In this document: positions 58,801-64,000 of the stretch, piece after piece | Layout: the number at the start of each line of letters is the position of its first letter | How positions within the stretch are numbered: the first letter of the stretch is position 1 | Assembly (NCBI GenBank): GCA_030789695.1 | Contig: CM061138.1 | Span: forward strand, 16,626,214-16,690,213 | Direction of reading: 5' to 3' | Length of the DNA stretch: 64,000 nt | From: Scilla litardierei | Taxonomy: Eukaryota > Streptophyta > Magnoliopsida > Asparagales > Asparagaceae | Translations under genes and position numbers: made by a program | Notes under the pieces: generated by a model | What the model saw: only the letters and a program-made list of their open reading frames with translations | The model's database searches: none | What the model was told of the DNA's origin: nothing

Positions 58801-61800
58801 CTGCGTTATACGTTAGATGAGCGAAGCCTGGGAGTATTTGAGCTGCAAGGTTTAGCTGTGACTTTTACCTGTTGGTCCACAAAGATCCGTGGGGGTGTGC
58901 ACCATGCCCCTTTGTACTGCAGCCCTAGAGAGCTTCCACTAATGACGGTTGCAACTGAACTCATCGGCGAAGAGGGAAGGCTCTGAGGGTCCTCGTTCAC
59001 AGATGGACCTGGTGGTTCACTCTGGGTTCGCATCGCCACAATGTATTCATATGTAGTGATGCCCTGCAGACAGTAAAACGACTAAGCTGCAGAAAAAATA
59101 GCATGATTTTGTGTGTGTGCGCGCGCACCCGTGGACTAAATAGCGACAGTCCGAGGATTAAAACCTTGCTGATTAATATCATGTGGAAGAAGAACAGCTC
59201 TCCAAGAGGAATTGTAGCCAGAAACGAAAAGGCTGTACATATGGCCTGAAAAGGGGAAGCATGTCACAAGAAGAGAAGAAAAATCATACCATGTCAAAGA
59301 AATCCAGCAGGACACGAGTAATAAACGAATGAGATGGTAATTCTTTAATTCGGCTTGTTGCATCTCCAAATAAATTCAACTATGATAAAGTTTAGTTCTA
59401 AATAGAATAATTTTGATTACTTGTGCATTAATATGATACGGCTCTTGAAAACTGATGTGTCATGGTTAACAAAAAACCTAACATTAGGAAGATGAACTTG
59501 CACAAAGAGCAGATCACTTGCATGCATACGATGGGAGAGGTCACTGGATCAAGCGAGGAGGTCACGTGTCTAGAAGGATTTTCTTCCCTGCTCGGGGCAG
59601 ATGCAGTGTGAGCATTTGGTCGGTTCGGTTTGGCATTGTTTTTGCGAAACCAAAACAAACAGGAATGTATACTTAATGATACCAAACCTAACCAAGCTCT
59701 GAAACCAGATGAAACTGATTCAAATGATACGGTTCAGATTAATTTGCTTTCGAAATACAGGCCAGTCTAGGTTGTGATTTTAGGTTGGACCAACAAAAAG
59801 GAAAGCCATTTTTTTAGGGAAGCACATAGATAATAGGGCATATGAAAAACAAGCGCAAAATTGAGGGGAAAAGCATAAGGCTAACGTAAAATTATCTGGA
59901 CAAGATATCAAACACCCACGAAAACTTGAACTCGAAGTCCCAGTATCAAAATACAACAAAACCATTATATTTATTTTCTTAGTGACTTCTTACTATACCA
60001 TAACACAATACAGAAAACATATTGTTAATCTTTGTTTATGCATATTTTCAACTCTTGGATGGTAAAGATGCAAATTTTTTGAGTTTTCAGATGAGATTGA
60101 ATAGGTCTTACTTGTAAACATGACACCTTCTTTTGACTGCGTGTCTTTAGTGGATGCACATATGCAATGTCCGTAGCAAATAAGCCATTGTAGTAAATAA
60201 GCCATTGTAGTACTTATAAATCTAAGTTTTTTATTATATTTTGATGCAGGTTATATGATTTTGCTGTGTTTTGATGAAACATAAAACGAAATCATTATGA
60301 TAACAAGTTCAATATTTGTTGTGTTAATATAAATTCTAGTGTCTGTCTTTTTAGTGAGTGCTCAACATTAGGACCCAGACAACAGCCCAACAAATAATTT
60401 TATCTTGTCATTATTTTTACTATTTTATTTCAGTTATCGCACTTTTTGTGATATAGGCAAGTATTCTTTATTCCGCGACAAATATAGCCTTCAAATTATT
60501 GGCCCAGCATAACAAATTACATATGGCCATAGGTCTGAATCCGATTGTGCCAAGCCAACCAAACCATTTAGTTCAGTTTCATTTCGGTTCAGGACCTGGT
60601 TTAGCTGAGGTCTCCGGTTCTTACATATTTCGCTTCAGTTTCAGTTCTGCAAATTCATGCAAAAACTGACAACGGTTCTGGTTCTAATGCTCACTGACTT
60701 GGTAAGAGTCATCCATCTTAATTAATCAAAAAGGAATGTTTCGTTAAATAGTTCACCTTATGAAGAAAAGAAAAGAAAAGATAGCACATAAATTACTTTA
60801 TCGCAATGTTGTTGTATAGTAGTACAAAACGAAAAAATAAACTTCCCAATAGGAAAGCCATCAAATATATTTGATAGCATCACATTTAGCGTTGAAGCAT
60901 GGAAAAGAACACTGACTAATTGATGACTTCTAAAGACTAGATAATATAGTAAGCAGAAACCAGAGATCTCAAGATGTAGATCAGCAAAGATGTACCAAAA
61001 GCAGAAAAGGAAAAAAGAAAAATGATGTGATGGGGTTGGAGAAAAAATTCGAAGTTTGTGTCACAACATGGCAACAGAAGCATTTACATACGATATATAA
61101 ATCCAACATCTGACATTGACGGTAAAAGCAACTCACCTTGTTAGCATATATCATAATGAATAATGGCTGAGAAAATTATGGAATTAATCCCTAAGAATAG
61201 GGTAACAATAAATTTCATTCACAGACAACTACATAGAATAAATCTCTAACATGCAACCATTTATCATAGCTGGAGTGTTCTTATGTATATAACAGATGGC
61301 TATAAGATATAAATGAAAAAAACGGCTTTAAGATATAGATGAAAACCTTAATGTATTACTGCATTTTTCTTCAAACTTTGAAGGACCAAACTGTTAAAAA
61401 TGACATAGCAAACGTTTCACAAAGGAGCAATTCTTTAAATGCATATCAGTAGATTTATATTTTAGTAATTAGTGTTAATTAAAAAATGTTTCACAATTCT
61501 AAAGAATGGATAATCCAGGCCATTTATATCAATAGACACAAGATGTGCAGAATTAATACATACCACAATGGTAGCAAAAGGAGCTCGAGATAAACCATCT
61601 CCTAGCCTGTCAGTTATCAGATTTTCAATTGCCCTTTTGTCAGTGAAGCACCGGATGAAGACAGCAATACCAACACCACATTCAACAACAAGCTGATAAA
61701 TTAAATTTCGAAAAAAACAAAAAATACTACATCAATATACACCAACTAGTGTATGTAATAAGGAACAAATGCACTATCTGAGTTGCTCTGCTGGGTTACC

Positions 61801-62028
61801 TACCCATGCTAGGCTCATGCCCATAAGAAGGAGAAACGTGACGTAGTTTTTCCTTCCAACGCAATTGTTTAACCACTGCACCAGAAAGATTGGGGTTCAT
61901 AAGCACCAAACCTTAAAGAATTAATAAGAAAACAGACTAACTGATTGCCGTCTATGTACCCGGCAATGATGATCGAATCCATCTACACATTTGTCACAGC
62001 TTCTGCAGTGTTTGCTGAGCTTGCGCAC
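58015..62028 (-). CDS. DHHC-type protein S-acyltransferase (palmitoyltransferase), C-terminal six exons
   Basis: The minus-strand exons 62028-61960, 61875-61804, 61692-61564, 59245-59165, 59063-58869 and 58800-58015 join in phase 0 with GT..AG introns (84, 111, 2318, 101 and 68 bp) and give 443 residues plus stop. The zinc-binding catalytic core reads [16 protein letters not shown] followed by [15 protein letters not shown]. Two hydrophobic segments follow, and the TTxE motif appears as ITTYEY. The long Ser-rich cytosolic tail ends near [18 protein letters not shown], as in the plant PAT18-22-type group. These enzymes S-acylate membrane-associated proteins. The canonical DHHC is DHHC here, so activity is expected. 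N-terminal membrane exons are not visible before 64000 and presumably lie beyond the right edge. Confidence 0.92.
58869..59063 (-). CDS. S-acyltransferase exon with TTxE motif
   Basis: The acceptor TCTGCAG and donor GTAAAA bound 65 codons starting [20 protein letters not shown] and ending [11 protein letters not shown]. The TTYE motif is required for activity in the family. Confidence 0.9.
59165..59245 (-). CDS. S-acyltransferase exon
   Basis: The acceptor CCTTTTCAG and donor GTTTTA bound 27 codons, [20 protein letters not shown] and HMILISK, forming the last membrane helix. It follows a 2.3-kb intron. Confidence 0.87.
60178..60211 (+). repeat. 17-bp tandem duplication
   Basis: aaataagccattgtagt occurs twice in succession inside the 2.3-kb intron of the S-acyltransferase gene. 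Confidence 0.9.
61564..61692 (-). CDS. S-acyltransferase exon
   Basis: The acceptor TTTATCAG and donor GTATGT bound 43 codons from [20 protein letters not shown] to SRAPFATIV, in the loop and helix between the catalytic domain and the last membrane segment. Confidence 0.88.
61804..61875 (-). CDS. S-acyltransferase exon
   Basis: The acceptor TGGTGCAG and donor GTAGGT bound 24 codons, [20 protein letters not shown] and SLAW. They continue the cysteine-rich domain into the third membrane helix. Confidence 0.9.
61960..62028 (-). CDS. S-acyltransferase exon with DHHC-CRD
   Basis: The acceptor (minus strand TTGTTAAG) and donor (GTACAT) bound [20 protein letters not shown] and HCR. It contains the zinc ligands and the DHHC catalytic cysteine. 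Confidence 0.92.
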
Positions 62029-62347
62029 CTTAACAAATCAAAAGATGTAGAAACCCATCAAAAACCCCAAATTCAACTGATAACATCAAACTGTACTGGA
62101 ACACAACAGATCGCCTAAGTGCATATGGATTGGAGATAAATGAACCATCTAATACCTTGTCATATTACAGTATCAAATTAAAGAAACGTGGCATGTTAAT
62201 CATCCATAGGATGGACAAACGAAAGTTTTCTCTAATAGTATATTCTATCACCTTCCCAACAAAATAAGAGGTCCCTCGGTTGGAGAAGCTTAAACTATGT
62301 GACCAGGAAGGAGATGTCCATACCATCCAACTGGCCTTTTAGATTTT

Positions 62348-62891
62348 CGGGGGAAATTCTATACACACGGACCACTTTACACCAAATAATATTTAAAACT
62401 CAATTTTTTTTAATTTTACACACCTCCCCCATATCCCCAAATTACCCCTCCCCCCATGCCCCGCCTCCATTGTCGCAGCTGTCGTCTCCCCTTAGCCCCC
62501 ATCACCGCCTACTCCACCGACCTATCCCTTCCTCCTCCACTCCCCTCTCCCTCCTCTCTCCTATCCCGATGTTGCCAGTACCGCTTTCGCTGCCGCCGCT
62601 TCAGAGGTGCAGCTGCCATTGTTTTGATATGGCAATAGCAGCAGCGACAATGACGGAAGAGGACAGGGAAGGAGGAGAATGGAGATGGGATGGGAGGAGG
62701 AAGGGGATATGTAAGGGGTGGCTTCGGCGTGGGCTAAGAAGAATAGGAAGAGAGTTGAGGACTTGGTGGAGGAAGAGAGGAGGGTAAAAAAGTAAATGAT
62801 TTGATTGGTAAACGTGTAAATTTTGAATGGCAAACCTGTAAATAAATGGTATGTGTGTGAAGCAATTAGGTCTGTATGTATAGCAACTTCC
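62348..62891. mobile_element. Probable Mutator-like MITE in the S-acyltransferase intron
   Basis: Terminal inverted repeats of about 24 bp (left GGGGGAAATTCTATACACAC; right, on the other strand, GGAAGTTGCTATACATACAG) bound a 544-bp segment with C-rich and G-rich internal halves. The direct repeat agatttt flanks it (62341-62347 and 62892-62898) and can extend imperfectly to 9 bases. The long frame inside is composition-driven and not a gene. Confidence 0.6.
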
Positions 62892-62898
62892 AGATTTT

Positions 62899-63659
62899 AG
62901 TGGTAAGGTCTTTTGTTGTCATAGTTTGCCTTAGCCAGGACTTTGGCATGAAATTCTGTAGAGTGTTGTTGGTTAACAGTTAATTGTTGGACAGGGCTTG
63001 GCATGAAAAGCTTCTGATTGGCAACAAAGGGATGGACTGTGTTTAAGATGATAAGGTAAGGGCATGGAATAATGTCCTGGCGCATTTCCAAAGTATTTAA
63101 TACAAAAAGCCTGGTCAGGTATGCCTTAGGTACCATGGAAAGTTAAACTTAGTACAAGCTCTCTATCCTTTTCATCTTCCCCCTCCCCCGTCCCCAACTG
63201 AAAAATAAAATAAAATATAGTAAAACAGCGGCATCAATCACAAAGCTATGTCCAAGAAACTGCACCCAAAAGGTTGAAGAAAAAAGATGCGCAGCAGGTT
63301 TAGGTTCCTTCTTCATCAACAGGCATCACTGACTTAAAAATTGGCAATTGTTAGCTGGATAACATGAGTTTGTAAATCTATAATTACAAGTGTCATGCCG
63401 AAGTTGGAGCCATGACTGGGCACATAACAGTGTCAACTCTTAGGATGTCAGGAAGAATCTGTCACTGAAGTCATGAAAAATCTAACCTAGGAACACACCA
63501 AAGTAAAAGGATATTTATGCAAATGTGGATTTGCACACCTGAGCACATTCAAACCTTAACTTGAAACAATAGGTAGTTTACTTCTCCCGTCTAAAAAGCT
63601 ATATTGCAATTGAATGTTGGTATCATCATTTGAAAATTTAATGAGCCATTCAAGTGAGT
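62899..63659 (-). other. Probable S-acyltransferase intron, nothing recognised
   Basis: I looked for the N-terminal exons of the DHHC gene on the minus strand and found no convincing membrane-helix exon with splice sites. The interval is presumably intronic. Confidence 0.4.
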
Positions 63660-64000
63660 TGATGAGTATCAAGTTCTATTTAGTTCGATTTATAGTTAGG
63701 ATTTTATTTAGATTTTGGTTAGGATTTCATTTGCTTTTAATTAGCTTTATTTGTTAAAATTTTATTTGATTTTATTTGATATTTCTAATAGTTTGTTATT
63801 TCAGTTTAGTCCCACCTCAGTTGTGTTGAAGCTTATTTTAAGTTGTATACTTGTATAAATTCATGAGAACTTATTTTGGTCAATGAATGAGTGAATGAAA
63901 AGAAATTGTTTTGGGAGACTAAACCCCAAAACCTGAGAAAGGTTTTGACGAGAAGTCAAACACCTTGGTGAGAAGCCTTTGAACTCTAAGCCCGCTTATT
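63660..64000 (+). repeat. Probable LTR fragment at the right edge
   Basis: The phrase ttagtcccacctcagttgtg, then a TATAAATTCATGAGA box, then gaatgagtgaatgaaaag follow the layout of plant LTR U3/R/U5 segments (TAGTCCCACATC-type). The window ends before a border can be checked. Confidence 0.35.

Noticed and set aside
62299..62787. 162-codon plus-strand frame
   Set aside because: It lies almost wholly inside the Mutator-like MITE and is driven by C-rich then G/A-rich composition; no homology is recognisable.
62029..64000. Search for N-terminal DHHC exons
   Set aside because: No convincing membrane-helix exon with splice sites was seen on the minus strand; they are presumably beyond the right edge.

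Overview
This is a nuclear genomic window from a flowering plant. The evidence is spliced genes with GT..AG introns, a plant-type polyphenol oxidase, a plant-type DHHC S-acyltransferase, and heavy loads of Ty1/copia and Ty3/gypsy LTR retrotransposons, hAT and Mutator-like MITEs and Helitron-like ends. I cannot name the species. Only three host genes are visible; most of the rest is transposable-element sequence in various states of decay.

Layout. (1) 1-44588, plus strand: the 3' five exons of a PIG-F (GPI ethanolamine-phosphate transferase subunit) gene. Its 130-residue C-terminal part is spread over 43.5 kb because one intron is about 28.0 kb and another about 14.2 kb, both filled with mobile DNA. 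The 28 kb intron holds a nest whose layers can be ordered from target-site duplications: an old Ty1/copia with ~150-bp LTRs (2158-18269, TSD GTTTT) contains a probable 2.3-kb solo LTR, a very young gag-only copia with 417-bp LTRs that read as identical, and a degenerate chromovirus-like gypsy (TSD AAATC) that itself carries a 455-bp hAT MITE (8-bp TSD). Farther on are two Helitron-like 3' ends and a run of fold-back elements bounded by (AT)n tracts (25.3-29.2 kb). The 14 kb intron holds a truncated long-LTR gypsy (31188-39645) and a copia gag relic split by a minus-strand gag-only gypsy-type element (40792-43409, TSD CATTG). (2) 45.1-49.5 kb: an intergenic gypsy relic interrupted by an unusual head-to-head copia structure (46910-48730). 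It has an LTR U5 end at both outer borders and a perfect 5-bp TSD around the whole palindrome. (3) 49843-51381, minus: an intronless, GC-rich polyphenol oxidase with a secretory signal peptide rather than the usual plastid transit peptide. (4) 52.1-57.5 kb: hAT-like, gypsy gag and copia gag relics. (5) 58015-62028 and beyond the right edge, minus: the C-terminal six exons of a DHHC-type protein S-acyltransferase, with a Mutator-like MITE in an upstream intron.

The three host genes are functionally unrelated: GPI-anchor assembly in the ER, phenol oxidation in the secretory/vacuolar route, and protein palmitoylation. Nothing suggests a cluster or operon-like unit. The strongest unusual candidate is the palindromic copia insertion, which looks like integration of a cDNA carrying two U5 termini.
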